64,000 nucleotides of DNA from Crocosphaera sp. UHCC 0190 (GTDB lineage Bacteria; Cyanobacteriota; Cyanobacteriia; Cyanobacteriales; Microcystaceae), in NCBI RefSeq assembly GCF_034932065.1, contig NZ_JAYGHP010000004.1, forward strand, positions 91,585 through 155,584. Reading direction: 5' to 3'. Of the stretch, positions 18,476-27,067 are shown piece after piece. A program made the translations under genes and the position numbers. The notes under the pieces are model-generated. The model did not search any database, was not told where the DNA came from, and saw nothing but the letters and a program-made list of their open reading frames with translations. How positions within the stretch are numbered: position 1 is the stretch's first letter; each line of letters opens with the position of its first letter.

Positions 18476-18787
18476 GCTGAAAATTGGATTTAATCATGGC
18501 TCCATCATCATAATCCACCAAATTAGTCCTGTCAGCTATGCTCCATAACTCCCTAAATATGATTTTTTTGTTAAGTTTTGTTAAAAATAATTGCAAAAAG
18601 TTGCTCTTTCTGGCTTGATAGATAGGTGAGGAAAGTAATTATTACCTTAATAAACATGATTAATAGGGACTAATTAAATATTAGTTATGTTAGGAAGAGA
18701 GAGATCTAGAGTTAGGATATTTCTTGACAAAAGATTGAATCTATCTGCATTAATTTTTAGCTAACTTTTTTAGGAGATTTTTAGGAA
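18476..18787. other. gene-free spacer
   Basis: 312 bp of AT-rich sequence between prmA and the next gene. It has a plausible ribosome site (TTAGGAGATTTTTAGGA) just before 18788. I see no further gene or strong hairpin. Confidence 0.5.
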
Positions 18788-19183
18788 ATGCTCAACAAAT
18801 TATTGCGTCGTGGGAAGAAAGAAGAATTTTTCTTAGAATTAGATGAATCAAAAGGAGTTCCCCCAGCAGAGGTAAGCGTAACTGCGGCAACGGAAACCCC
18901 TGCCCCTCAAGCTGAGATAGTAGCTGTGGTTGTTGAAGAAGAATCGACTAAAGCAGAAGGCAAGAAAAAAAGCAAGAAAACATCAGTTAAAAAAGCAGCA
19001 AAAAAACAAGATCCCAAACCAGAAGTTGTTGCCCCAATGCCAGTGGTTGTTAAAAAACAAGAACCCCAAGAAGTCGAATTTGCCACTAAATTTTTCATGG
19101 TTCCCACCTCTCGTCGTCGTCCCGGCCCGAGTTTAAATACTTTTAAAACAATGGCCCGTCAAGTCAAAACCCCTCGTGGTTAA
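18788..19183 (+). CDS. Lys/Ala/Pro-rich cyanobacterial protein of unknown function
   Basis: A 131-residue protein with three parts: a basic N-terminus (MLNKLLRRGKKEEFFLELDE), a low-complexity Ala/Glu/Lys/Pro middle (about 25-95, many AAKKQ and EPQEVE blocks), and a compact C-terminus (FATKFFMVPTSRRRPGPSLN, then TFKTMARQVK). The well-formed ends around a disordered linker suggest a scaffold or nucleic-acid-contacting protein, but that is inference. It has its own ribosome site and a strong terminator, so it is monocistronic. Confidence 0.7.
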   Translation: MLNKLLRRGKKEEFFLELDESKGVPPAEVSVTAATETPAPQAEIVAVVVEEESTKAEGKKKSKKTSVKKAAKKQDPKPEVVAPMPVVVKKQEPQEVEFATKFFMVPTSRRRPGPSLNTFKTMARQVKTPRG

Positions 19184-19233
19184 GCTTGAGATGAAAAGTT
19201 TAATTAACTGTTAAGTTTCGTTTTGGTTGTAGT

Positions 19234-19262
19234 CTAGAACCCCAGTTCTAGGCTATTTTTTA
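19234..19262 (+). terminator. Rho-independent terminator
   Basis: CTAGAAC cccA GTTCTAG stem followed by GCTATTTTTTAT, 50 nt after the stop of the gene at 18788. Confidence 0.8.
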
Positions 19263-19288
19263 TATGTTTGGTCTTTCCTTGATTATTT

Positions 19289-20497
19289 ATGCAAATTCTC
19301 TTTTTACATCCCAATTTTCCCGCCCAATTTCGTCATCTGGCTACTGAGTTGGCTAAAAATCCGAAAAATCGGGTTGTCTTTGGCACAAAGCGCAAGGAAG
19401 GGCAAATTCAAGGGGTTGTAAAAGCTATCTATACCCCTTCCCGTGAAGCCCGTCCCGAAACCCATCATTATGTGCGACCTTTGGAAAATGCGGTATTACA
19501 GGGCCAGGCGGTTTATCGCATTGCTGAACAATTGAAGAGTCAAGGGTTTGTGCCTGATGTAGTCTATGGCCATTCAGGGTGGGGGCCGACTCTTTTTATT
19601 AAGGATATCTTCCCAAAAGCTGAATTATTATGCTTCTTTGAATGGTTTTATCATGCCCATGGAACCGATGCAGATTTTGATCCCAAAGAGCCCTTAAATG
19701 CCGATGCTGAGGCGAAAATTCGCATTAAAAATAGCCCTATTTTAACAGATTTATATAGTTGCGATCGCGGGTTATCTCCTACTTATTGGCAACGAGAACA
19801 ATTCCCTCCAGAATTCCATTCTAAAATTACGGTGCGTCATGATGGGGTTGATACGGACTATTTTAAACCCATACCTGGGGCAAAATTAGTTTTAAATGAT
19901 AAAAAATTAGACTTATCAGAAGTAGAAGAAATTGTTACTTATGTGGGGCGAGGAATGGAACCTTATCGGGGGTTTCCTCAGTTTATGGAAGCGGTTTCTA
20001 TTTTATTAAAAAGACGACCAAATTGTCATGTGGTAATAGTAGGAGAGGACAGAGTTGCTTATGGGCGATCGCTACCGGATGGAAAAACTTATAAACAGTT
20101 GATGTTAGAAACATTTTCCTATGATTTATCTCGTCTTCATTTTACAGGATCTTTACCTTATTCTGAATATTTGAAAGTGATACAAGCTTCCTCCGTTCAT
20201 GTTTATTTAACCCGTCCTTTTGTCTTATCTTGGTCGATGTTAGAAGCCATGTCTACAGGTTGTGTAATTCTGGGTTCCAATACGCCTCCGGTTCAGGAAG
20301 TGATCGAAGATGGGGTCAATGGGTTATTAGTAGATTTCTTTGCCGTTGATAGAATAGTTGAGCGCATTGAGGAAGTTTTAGAGCATCCTGATAAGATGGC
20401 AAAATTGCGGGTAAAAGCGAGGGAAACCGTGCAAGAAAGATATGCTTTAGCTAAGTTATTACCTGAACATATTAAGTGGATTTGTCAGAAACCTTAA
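19289..20497 (+). CDS. glycosyltransferase, GT4-like
   Basis: A 402-residue GT-B glycosyltransferase. The N-terminal acceptor domain begins MQILFLHPNFPAQFRHLA; the C-terminal nucleotide-sugar domain has YVGRGMEPYRGFPQFMEAV and the EX7E-type region SWSMLEAMSTGCVILGSNTP followed by VQEVIEDGVNGLLV. It probably transfers a sugar in polysaccharide or glycolipid synthesis; donor and acceptor are unknown. The start codon ATG at 19289 follows the terminator of the previous gene closely. Its 3' end overlaps the convergent amidotransferase gene by 4 nt. Confidence 0.85.
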   Translation: MQILFLHPNFPAQFRHLATELAKNPKNRVVFGTKRKEGQIQGVVKAIYTPSREARPETHHYVRPLENAVLQGQAVYRIAEQLKSQGFVPDVVYGHSGWGPTLFIKDIFPKAELLCFFEWFYHAHGTDADFDPKEPLNADAEAKIRIKNSPILTDLYSCDRGLSPTYWQREQFPPEFHSKITVRHDGVDTDYFKPIPGAKLVLNDKKLDLSEVEEIVTYVGRGMEPYRGFPQFMEAVSILLKRRPNCHVVIVGEDRVAYGRSLPDGKTYKQLMLETFSYDLSRLHFTGSLPYSEYLKVIQASSVHVYLTRPFVLSWSMLEAMSTGCVILGSNTPPVQEVIEDGVNGLLVDFFAVDRIVERIEEVLEHPDKMAKLRVKARETVQERYALAKLLPEHIKWICQKP

Positions 20498-21213
20498 ACT
20501 AATAGGGCTGCCTCAATTTGTTCTAACCACCCTTGCCAACATTTTTCTCCTTGCACTTCCAATAATTGAGCATATTTTTCTGTCTCTTGACGTAACTCAG
20601 CTACCGTTACCCCAGGGGCATGATTAATCTCACAAGCATGACCAATAAACCAACGTTCTAAGCCATTTTTCGTCACTTCTGGATGAAATTGTATGGCCAG
20701 TCCACAGTTACCCCAAGCAAAGGCTTGATTAGGATATTTCTCACTAGAGGCTAAATGGGTTGCACCTTGGGGTAAATCAAAGGTATCACCATGCCAATGT
20801 AATACTGTTTCTCCTGGTTGGGCTAAATATCTCAAAGAAGATGCTGCCCCGGCTGCCGTTAGTTGAATGGGAAACCAACCAATTTCTTTTTCATTGCCTG
20901 GATAAACTTTTGCCCCCAAAGCTCTGGCCATTAGTTGCGCTCCCAAACAGATCCCCAAAGTAGGTGCATCAACCTTTAAACGTTGTTCTAAGAGGTGCAA
21001 TTCATCTTTAATGAAGGGATAATCTTGGTCATCATAAGCACCAATGGGGCCACCGAGAATAATCACTAATTCGGGTTCGAGTGGGTTAATATTGCTTAAA
21101 TCATCAGATCCAGCCTCTAAGTAAGTGATCTCATAGCCTTTGGCTTGTAATACGGGAGCTAAAGAACCGAGATCCTCGAACATCAAATGTCTAATAACCA
21201 ATGCTTGTTTCAT
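20494..21213 (-). CDS. class I glutamine amidotransferase
   Basis: A 239-residue stand-alone class I glutamine amidotransferase (GuaA-N-terminal type). The triad is visible: C89 in GICLGAQLM, H177 and E179 in QFHPEV. The strand motif IILGGPIGAYDD precedes it. Such stand-alone proteins hydrolyse glutamine or gamma-glutamyl compounds for an unidentified partner. The C-terminus (KYAQLLEVQGEKCWQGWLEQ) is helical. Convergent with the glycosyltransferase and upstream of msrB on the minus strand's far side. Confidence 0.85.
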   Translation of the reverse strand: MKQALVIRHLMFEDLGSLAPVLQAKGYEITYLEAGSDDLSNINPLEPELVIILGGPIGAYDDQDYPFIKDELHLLEQRLKVDAPTLGICLGAQLMARALGAKVYPGNEKEIGWFPIQLTAAGAASSLRYLAQPGETVLHWHGDTFDLPQGATHLASSEKYPNQAFAWGNCGLAIQFHPEVTKNGLERWFIGHACEINHAPGVTVAELRQETEKYAQLLEVQGEKCWQGWLEQIEAALLV

Positions 21214-21240
21214 CTTCCTATTTCCTGTTTATCAATCAAC

Positions 21241-21265
21241 GTAGGGTGGGCATTGCCCACCTTAC
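21241..21265. repeat. GTAG-ended palindrome (core GTGGGCATTGCCCAC)
   Basis: GTAGGGTGGGCATT with GCCCACCTTAC, just downstream of the msrB stop. It matches 3154-3178 in core. Confidence 0.7.
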
Positions 21266-21274
21266 TCAAACTTT

Positions 21275-21691
21275 TTAATCTTCAATTTTTGGTTGAAACT
21301 TTAAGGAAACCCCATTCATACAATATCGTTGTCCAGTGGGTTTCGGTCCATCGGCAAAAACGTGACCCAAATGACCACCACAACGGCTACAATGAACTTC
21401 AGTTCTAGTCATAAAGAAAGAGCGATCTACTGTTGTTTCAATTGCTCCTTCGATGGGGTTAAAAAAGCTAGGCCAACCCGTTCCACTATCATATTTTGTA
21501 TCAGAAGTAAACACAGGTTGTCCACATCCAGCACATTCATAAATCCCCTCACCATATTGTTTATCAAGGGGACTGGCTCCAGCCCTTTCTGTACCATGTT
21601 TACGCAAAACATTAAACTGTTCTGGGTCAAGAATTTCTTGCCATTCTTGTTCTGTTTTTGAGACTTCAAATTGTTTATCTGAGGTTTTCAT
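21275..21691 (-). CDS. msrB: peptide-methionine (R)-S-oxide reductase
   Basis: A 138-residue MsrB that repairs methionine-R-sulfoxide in proteins. Structural zinc cysteines are C53/C56 (CAGC) and C101/C104 (CSRC). The catalytic cysteine is C124 in RYCMNG, and GTGWPSF and GHLGHVFADGP are the other signatures. I chose the ATG at 21691 because GGAAAG lies 8 nt upstream; an upstream ATG at 21721 has no ribosome site. No MsrA is fused or adjacent. The next gene upstream on this strand is a GST, which also fits redox defence. Confidence 0.93.
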   Translation of the reverse strand: MKTSDKQFEVSKTEQEWQEILDPEQFNVLRKHGTERAGASPLDKQYGEGIYECAGCGQPVFTSDTKYDSGTGWPSFFNPIEGAIETTVDRSFFMTRTEVHCSRCGGHLGHVFADGPKPTGQRYCMNGVSLKFQPKIED

Positions 21692-21767
21692 GATGATTAC
21701 TTTCCTGTGGTTAAGATTCATGGGTTTAAGAGGATTAAACCCTAATAAAATTGCTGTATGCTCATTC

Positions 21768-22559
21768 CTATTCTATATCAATTGTCGTCGGAGAACCTTC
21801 CCCTTGACCCTTACTAGATAGGGGTTTCCGGTAGTCCATATAAAGGCGATCGCGCCACAGGAAAAAGCTATCATAAGCGGTATTATCTGCTAAACCAGGA
21901 ATTCCCTTACCTTTCAGTGCATTAGGAATGTCTAAATAGTCGCCCCCAGGTTGTTTCAAAATAATACTTAATCCCGCAACTGCCAAATCAGCTAAGGTCG
22001 GTTCATCTCCCACTAAATAGGAACGATGTTGTAAAATAAGACTGAGGGCTTCTAAATCTTGTTTCAGGGCTTTGTTGGCTTCCTTAACGGCATCTGGCCC
22101 GAACCCTGCACCAGTTCCTAAAATACTTAATAAATCCCCAGGGACTGCCCCTAATATAGTTTTTAGGAAATCTGGTACTTCTTTTGGTAACATAGAAGTA
22201 CGGAAATTCGGGTTTTGATTTAACGCCCCAACAAAAGCAATTCTTCCCTTAACTCCAATAGATTCATCTGCCCATTCCTCAATCAATAAACATTGACCCC
22301 GTAATAAAGGATCAGTAGGAATAATGGGTTTTTCAGGATATTTTCTATCTAAATAAAAGGCGATTTCTGTTGAATCAGCGATGATGGTATCTCCATCCTT
22401 TAAAACCGGAACTTGTCTTTGACCCGACATTTTATAAAGTTCTAACTGTCCAATGCCTGGGGTAACTTCGATTTTGCGATACTCTAACCCTTTGTAATCG
22501 AGAATCAATCGGACTTTCTCAGAATATTGAGAGATCTCAAATTGATATAATTCCAGCAT
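21768..22559 (-). CDS. glutathione S-transferase family protein
   Basis: About 263 residues. The N-terminal thioredoxin-fold domain is MLELYQFEISQYSEKVRLIL with QVPVLKDGDTIIADSTEI, the glutathione gamma-glutamyl site (cis-Pro and ADST). The C-terminal helical domain has YLVGDEPTLADLAVAG, the GST N-capping/hydrophobic staple motif. The usual CPFC is replaced by SQYS, so a Ser/Tyr-type chemistry or a non-catalytic role is possible. The ATG at 22559 is preceded by GAGGAGAG 8 nt upstream and is preferred over 22577. Substrate unknown. Confidence 0.88.
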   Translation of the reverse strand: MLELYQFEISQYSEKVRLILDYKGLEYRKIEVTPGIGQLELYKMSGQRQVPVLKDGDTIIADSTEIAFYLDRKYPEKPIIPTDPLLRGQCLLIEEWADESIGVKGRIAFVGALNQNPNFRTSMLPKEVPDFLKTILGAVPGDLLSILGTGAGFGPDAVKEANKALKQDLEALSLILQHRSYLVGDEPTLADLAVAGLSIILKQPGGDYLDIPNALKGKGIPGLADNTAYDSFFLWRDRLYMDYRKPLSSKGQGEGSPTTIDIE

Positions 22560-22666
22560 CGGGCTTTCTCTCCTCAAGAATAAGAATAATTACCCTTTAC
22601 TGTAACGTTTTTTAATGATTTTGCCACTAATTATTTTACAGGTAGAACCTCTCAGGAAAAATATGT

Positions 22667-22767
22667 TATAATGGGAAAACAGACAAAATAAATAGTCATC
22701 AATTCTTTAAAAATCTGCAATTTTTCAACAAATCAATTGAGATTAACTAACACCATGACAGTTAATC
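22667..22767 (+). promoter_or_regulatory. possible promoter and operator upstream of the gene at 22901
   Basis: TATAAT at 22667-22672 is a good -10 element, and GATTAAC (22741) with GTTAATC (22761) forms a perfect 7-bp inverted repeat with a 13-nt spacer. They lie in the 341-bp gap 22560-22900. The assignment is weak. Confidence 0.3.
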
Positions 22768-22900
22768 TTTGACATCGAGTATAAAACACAGCATAGAAAA
22801 GTTAGAACAAGGGAAAAGGTTATATCGATTATAAGCAAGTTGTTATATCTTCTCTTGACCCTTTCTGTCTACTTCCCTAAGATTATCGGAGGGTAAAATA

Positions 22901-24238
22901 GTGACAAAAAAGCGATCGCGGCGACGAATCATTGTTATGGGGGCAGCCGGACGGGACTTTCATAATTTTAATCAAGTTTACCGTCAGAATCCAGAGGTAG
23001 AAGTTATCGCCTTTACTGCTGCCCAAATATCAGGCATTGCCAACCGTTCCTACCCCCCTATTTTAGCAGGTTCTCTCTATCCAGAGGGCATTCCTATTGT
23101 TGATGAAACCCAATTAGAAACCTTATGTCAACAAGAAAACATCGATCAAGTCATCTTTGCTTATAGCGATGTCACCCATAGTCAAGTGATGCACATTGCC
23201 TCTCGTGTTTTAGTGGCCGGGGCTGACTTTTTATTATTAGGGCCCGAACATACCATGTTAACCGCTAAGGTTCCGGTAATTGCCGTTTCTGCGGTGCGAA
23301 CAGGTTGCGGGAAATCTCAAACCACTCGCTGGTTATCCAAATTATTGCGACAAAAAGGCCTAAAAGTCGCTATTATCCGTCATCCTATGCCTTACGGTGA
23401 CTTAGAAAAACAAAGGGTGCAACGTTTCACCACCTTAGAAGACTTAACCCAGGCGAATTGTACCATTGAAGAACGGGAAGAATACGAACCTCATTTGGTT
23501 GTTGGTAACATCGTCTATGCTGGGGTAGATTATGAACTGATCGTTAAACAAGCCCAAGAGGAAGCTGATATCATTGTTTGGGATGGAGGAAATAACGATT
23601 TTCCCTTCATTCGTCCTGATTTACACATTGTTTTAGTTGATCCCTTGCGGCCGGGAAACGAAACCACCCATCATCCAGGGGAAGTGGTGTTACGCATGGC
23701 CGATGTGGTGATTATTGCCAAGGTAGACGCGGCTGCTGATGCTGATATTCAACAGGTGAGGGAAACGGTACAACAGGTTAACCCCAAAGCCCTCATTATT
23801 CGTGGTAAATCGCCCATTACCTTAGAAAACCCCGAATTAGTGCGAGATCGCCGAGTTTTAGTGGTAGAAGATGGCCCCACCACCACCCATGGAGGAATGG
23901 CCTACGGGGCCGGTTATATTGCAGCAACTCGGGCCCATGCAGCAGCAATTGTTGATCCCCGTCCCTATGCGGTGGCTGAAATTGCCAAGATTTATGAAAA
24001 ATACCCGCATATCGGGCCAGTATTACCAGCAATGGGCTATTTTCCTGCCCAATTAAAAGCCTTAGAGGATACCATTAATCATGCAGAGGTTGATGTCGTT
24101 ATTGCTGCTACACCAAGTAATTTAGGGGCATTAATTCAAGTCAATAAACCGATCATTCGGGCCCGCTATGAATTTGCTGAGGCCCAAACCCCAGGGTTAG
24201 GCGATCGCATCGAACAATTTTTAACTACGATCTTGTAG
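22901..24238 (+). CDS. cyclic 2,3-diphosphoglycerate synthetase-like P-loop protein
   Basis: A 445-residue protein starting at GTG after a clear GGAGGG ribosome site. The N-terminal region is a Rossmann-like domain (RRRIIVMGAAGRDFHNFNQV). A P-loop, VSAVRTGCGKSQTTRWLSKL, lies near residue 130-150, with IIVWDGGNNDFPF as a Walker B-like strand. The arrangement matches the family named for archaeal cyclic 2,3-diphosphoglycerate synthetase, which closes an anhydride ring with ATP. Bacterial members are annotated only as GTPases and their substrate is not established. The stop codon TAG is the second to fourth base of a GTAGGGG palindrome. Confidence 0.8.
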   Translation: MTKKRSRRRIIVMGAAGRDFHNFNQVYRQNPEVEVIAFTAAQISGIANRSYPPILAGSLYPEGIPIVDETQLETLCQQENIDQVIFAYSDVTHSQVMHIASRVLVAGADFLLLGPEHTMLTAKVPVIAVSAVRTGCGKSQTTRWLSKLLRQKGLKVAIIRHPMPYGDLEKQRVQRFTTLEDLTQANCTIEEREEYEPHLVVGNIVYAGVDYELIVKQAQEEADIIVWDGGNNDFPFIRPDLHIVLVDPLRPGNETTHHPGEVVLRMADVVIIAKVDAAADADIQQVRETVQQVNPKALIIRGKSPITLENPELVRDRRVLVVEDGPTTTHGGMAYGAGYIAATRAHAAAIVDPRPYAVAEIAKIYEKYPHIGPVLPAMGYFPAQLKALEDTINHAEVDVVIAATPSNLGALIQVNKPIIRARYEFAEAQTPGLGDRIEQFLTTIL

Positions 24239-24262
24239 GGGTAATTCATGAATTACCCCTAC
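24235..24262. repeat. 28-nt perfect GTAGG palindrome
   Basis: GTAGGGGTAATTCA/TGAATTACCCCTAC is a perfect 28-nt palindrome that overlaps and supplies the stop codon of the preceding gene. Confidence 0.8.
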
Positions 24263-24320
24263 TATGTGTAACAAATTGTAAAATTGAAAAAGTAAATTTA
24301 GACAAAGTGTCTCTTAAACT

Positions 24321-24965
24321 ATGTTATTGCGGCCTGAACAACGAGAAAAACTCGATCCTACCAATGATCAGGATTTTTATGCCTTTCCCCGTTTTGTCAC
24401 TCATGTTGATCAGGGATTTATTGACCAATTAACGACTCTTTATCGGCAACGTTTGCAACCGAACACCCGTATTTTAGATTTAATGAGTAGTTGGGTGTCC
24501 CATCTTCCTGATGATATAGAATTTTCCCATATAGAAGGCCATGGAATGAATCAAGAAGAGTTGGACAAAAATCCTCGTCTTGATCATTATTTTGTCCAAA
24601 ATCTTAATGATAATCCTAAATTCCCCCTAGATAATGCTAGTTTTGATGCCGTATTAATTGCAGTTTCTGTCCAATATTTACAGTATCCTGAAGCTATTTT
24701 TTCGGAGATTCATCGTATTCTTAAACCTGGTGGTATTGTGATTATTAGTTTTTCTAATCGAATGTTTTATCAAAAAGCGATTACTATTTGGCGTGATGGC
24801 ACGGATTTAAGCAGAATTCAATTAGTTAAAGGGTATTTTCAAGAGGTTTCAGGATTTAACAAACCAGAAATCATTAGTAATACATCTCCCCTACCCAGTT
24901 TCTTACAAATATTAGGAATAATTGGCTCAGATCCCTTCTATGCTGTGATTAGCAGCAAAAAGTAA
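24321..24965 (+). CDS. class I SAM-dependent methyltransferase
   Basis: A 214-residue methyltransferase-like protein. The SAM-binding region is degenerate: the usual glycine-rich loop is replaced by ILDLMSSWVSHLPDD. The post-motif SFDAVLIAVSVQYLQYPEAI and EIHRILKPGGIVIISFSNRM are normal. Similar proteins in cyanobacteria and plant chloroplasts have this serine-tryptophan motif instead of GxGxG. Substrate unknown, probably a small molecule. A hairpin terminator follows at 24988. Confidence 0.8.
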   Translation: MLLRPEQREKLDPTNDQDFYAFPRFVTHVDQGFIDQLTTLYRQRLQPNTRILDLMSSWVSHLPDDIEFSHIEGHGMNQEELDKNPRLDHYFVQNLNDNPKFPLDNASFDAVLIAVSVQYLQYPEAIFSEIHRILKPGGIVIISFSNRMFYQKAITIWRDGTDLSRIQLVKGYFQEVSGFNKPEIISNTSPLPSFLQILGIIGSDPFYAVISSKK

Positions 24966-24987
24966 TCACAATCAGATCAAAACAAAA

Positions 24988-25023
24988 CTCAATCTGAAAT
25001 ATTTCCATACGACCCAGATTGAG
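24988..25023 (+). terminator. hairpin after the methyltransferase gene
   Basis: CTCAATCTG and CAGATTGAG form a perfect 9-bp stem with an 18-nt loop. No strong T run follows, so the terminator role is tentative. Confidence 0.45.
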
Positions 25024-25250
25024 GAGTTTATTGAAATTTTAAGTTTTCTAAAGTTCCTTGATTAAACCATCAAGAAACGTTAGATTATAGAGGAAGATAA
25101 TAGACAGATCACAAAATTAAGATTAAGTTAAAAAAACAAAAAATAGCACATTTTCCATGATAATAAATAATAGAGACGAATCCAAGAGATTTCGAGATAA
25201 TTGTAAGGTTTTCCGTGGCTTTATTGATCAAATTAGTGGAAAAATCTCAG

Positions 25251-25562
25251 ATGAGTAATCAAACCCTGATTTCTAACTTCTCCCGTTCCCGTATTTCTAT
25301 TTCCTCACAAGTGATTGATGAAATGAAAGAGGAACCAATGAGGGACACGAATATGTTACAAACAATACAAATTCCTTGGTGGATTATTATTCATACAAAT
25401 GTTCCTCTTTGTACTTACTATTTTGGACCTTTTGACAACTTAGAAGAAGCCAATAATGCTCAATTGGGCTACATTGAAGACTTAAATCAAGAAAAGGCTC
25501 AAGACATCAAAGTGATTATAAAACAGTGTCAACCCACAAATTTAACCATCATGAAGGGATAA
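25251..25562 (+). CDS. DUF1816 domain protein
   Basis: The conserved DUF1816 domain fills the C-terminal two thirds: IPWWIIIHTNVPLCTYYFGP, NLEEANNAQLGYIEDLNQEK and IKVIIKQCQP. The family is almost confined to cyanobacteria and often lies near phycobilisome or CpcD-like linker genes; the function is unknown. The start is uncertain: I used ATG at 25251, but GTG at 25215 or an ATG at 25323 or 25338 (after GAGGAACC) are possible, and the N-terminal 35 residues look unconserved. Confidence 0.75.
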   Translation: MSNQTLISNFSRSRISISSQVIDEMKEEPMRDTNMLQTIQIPWWIIIHTNVPLCTYYFGPFDNLEEANNAQLGYIEDLNQEKAQDIKVIIKQCQPTNLTIMKG

Positions 25563-25602
25563 ATCATGTAAAATAAAAAAGTTGTATTCGGTAACACAGG
25601 CA

Positions 25603-26898
25603 GTGATCGAACGTTATACCCTGCCCGAAATGGGCCAACTCTGGACAGATACTTATAAGTTGAAAACCTGGCTACAAGTAGAAATTGCTGTCTGTGAAGC
25701 ACAAGCCGAATTAGGATATATCCCCAAAGACGCGGTAGAAGAAATCAAAGCCAAAGCCAATTTTGACCCCCAACGGGTACTAGAAATTGAGGCAGAAGTG
25801 CGTCATGATGTGATTGCTTTCCTGACCAATGTTAATGAATATGTGGGAGATGCTGGCCGTTACATCCATTTAGGGTTGACCAGTTCAGATGTTCTAGATA
25901 CAGCCCTCGCCTTGCAGATGGTGGCCAGTCTTAATTTGATTTTAGAACAGCTAGAAGACCTAATCCAAGCGATCCGATATCAGGCGCAACAACATCGTAA
26001 CACGGTGATGGTAGGGCGATCCCATGGTATCCATGCGGAACCGATCACCTTTGGGTTTAAATTGGCGGGATGGTTAGCAGAAGTCTTGCGGAACCGTGAA
26101 CGGTTAATTAATTTACGTCAGTCGATTTCTGTTGGCAAAATATCAGGGGCCGTGGGAACTTATGCTAATGTTGACCCAAGGGTAGAAGCTTTGTCCTGTC
26201 AGTATTTGGGACTTGAACCTGATCTCGCTTCCACTCAGGTTATTTCCCGCGATCGCCATGCAGAATTTGTGCAACAATTAGCCTTATTAGCGGCATCTTT
26301 AGAACGCTTTTCAGTTGAAATTCGGAACCTGCAACGGACTGATGTTTTAGAGGTGGAAGAATACTTTTCTAAGGGACAAAAAGGGTCTTCTGCTATGCCT
26401 CATAAGCGCAACCCGATCCGTTCTGAAAGGTTGACAGGCATGGCCCGTATTATTAGAGGATATACAGTAGCGGCTTTAGAAAACGTTGCTTTGTGGCATG
26501 AAAGAGACATTTCTCATAGTTCTGTAGAACGGGTGATGTTACCAGATACTTGTATTTTGACCCATTTTATGTTAAAAGAAACCACTGATTTAATTAAGAA
26601 TTTATTGGTGTATCCTGATAACATGAAACGGAATATGAATGTTTATGGTGGGGTCATATTTAGTCAACGGGTGTTATTATCTTTAGTAGAAAAAGGCATG
26701 ATGCGGGAAGAAGCTTATCGAGTGGTACAAAGTTGCGCCCATAAAGCTTGGAATAAAGAGGATGGTAACTTTCATGATTTAATTAGCAAAGATGCCCAGG
26801 TGACTCAATATTTGTCATCTGAAGAGATTGAAAAATGTTTTGATCCTCAACATCATTTACAAAATTTAGACACAATTTATCAACGGTTAGGAATTTAA
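25603..26898 (+). CDS. purB: adenylosuccinate lyase
   Basis: A fumarase-superfamily enzyme that acts twice in purine synthesis, splitting SAICAR and adenylosuccinate. Signatures are HLGLTSSDVLDTALALQ, the catalytic-His segment GRSHGIHAEPITFG, and the flexible loop KGSSAMPHKRNPIRSE. I place the start at the GTG at 25603 (MIERYTLPEMG), where cyanobacterial PurB proteins begin. A TTG at 25582 would add seven residues with no better ribosome site. A copy of the GGCTCTCCCG miniature element lies 7 bp after the stop. Confidence 0.95.
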   Translation: MIERYTLPEMGQLWTDTYKLKTWLQVEIAVCEAQAELGYIPKDAVEEIKAKANFDPQRVLEIEAEVRHDVIAFLTNVNEYVGDAGRYIHLGLTSSDVLDTALALQMVASLNLILEQLEDLIQAIRYQAQQHRNTVMVGRSHGIHAEPITFGFKLAGWLAEVLRNRERLINLRQSISVGKISGAVGTYANVDPRVEALSCQYLGLEPDLASTQVISRDRHAEFVQQLALLAASLERFSVEIRNLQRTDVLEVEEYFSKGQKGSSAMPHKRNPIRSERLTGMARIIRGYTVAALENVALWHERDISHSSVERVMLPDTCILTHFMLKETTDLIKNLLVYPDNMKRNMNVYGGVIFSQRVLLSLVEKGMMREEAYRVVQSCAHKAWNKEDGNFHDLISKDAQVTQYLSSEEIEKCFDPQHHLQNLDTIYQRLGI

Positions 26899-26905
26899 AA
26901 AATGC

Positions 26906-27060
26906 GGCTCTCCCGACATCATGGAGAAAAATGTTTGTTTATGTTACATTATGGGCGCAAGCGTTGCGCCCCTACAGTGGGATAAATTTCGTTTTTGTAG
27001 GGGCGTATGGCATACGCCCTTTTTCGATAAGATGCGCTTATCACCATAAGTACGGGAGCC
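26906..27060. mobile_element. miniature element (MITE-like), copy 2
   Basis: 155 bp starting GGCTCTCCCGACATC and ending AAGTACGGGAGCC. The left 19 nt differ from copy 1 at one base; the right end is also near-identical, with a 2-nt deletion in the inverted repeat. The inside differs from copy 1 and holds two palindromes (26953-26975 GGGCGCAAGCGTTGCGCCC and 26997-27020 GTAGGGGCGTATGG...). AAAAAT occurs on both flanks (26898 and 27061) and may be a target duplication. No coding capacity. Confidence 0.65.
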
Positions 27061-27067
27061 AAAAATA

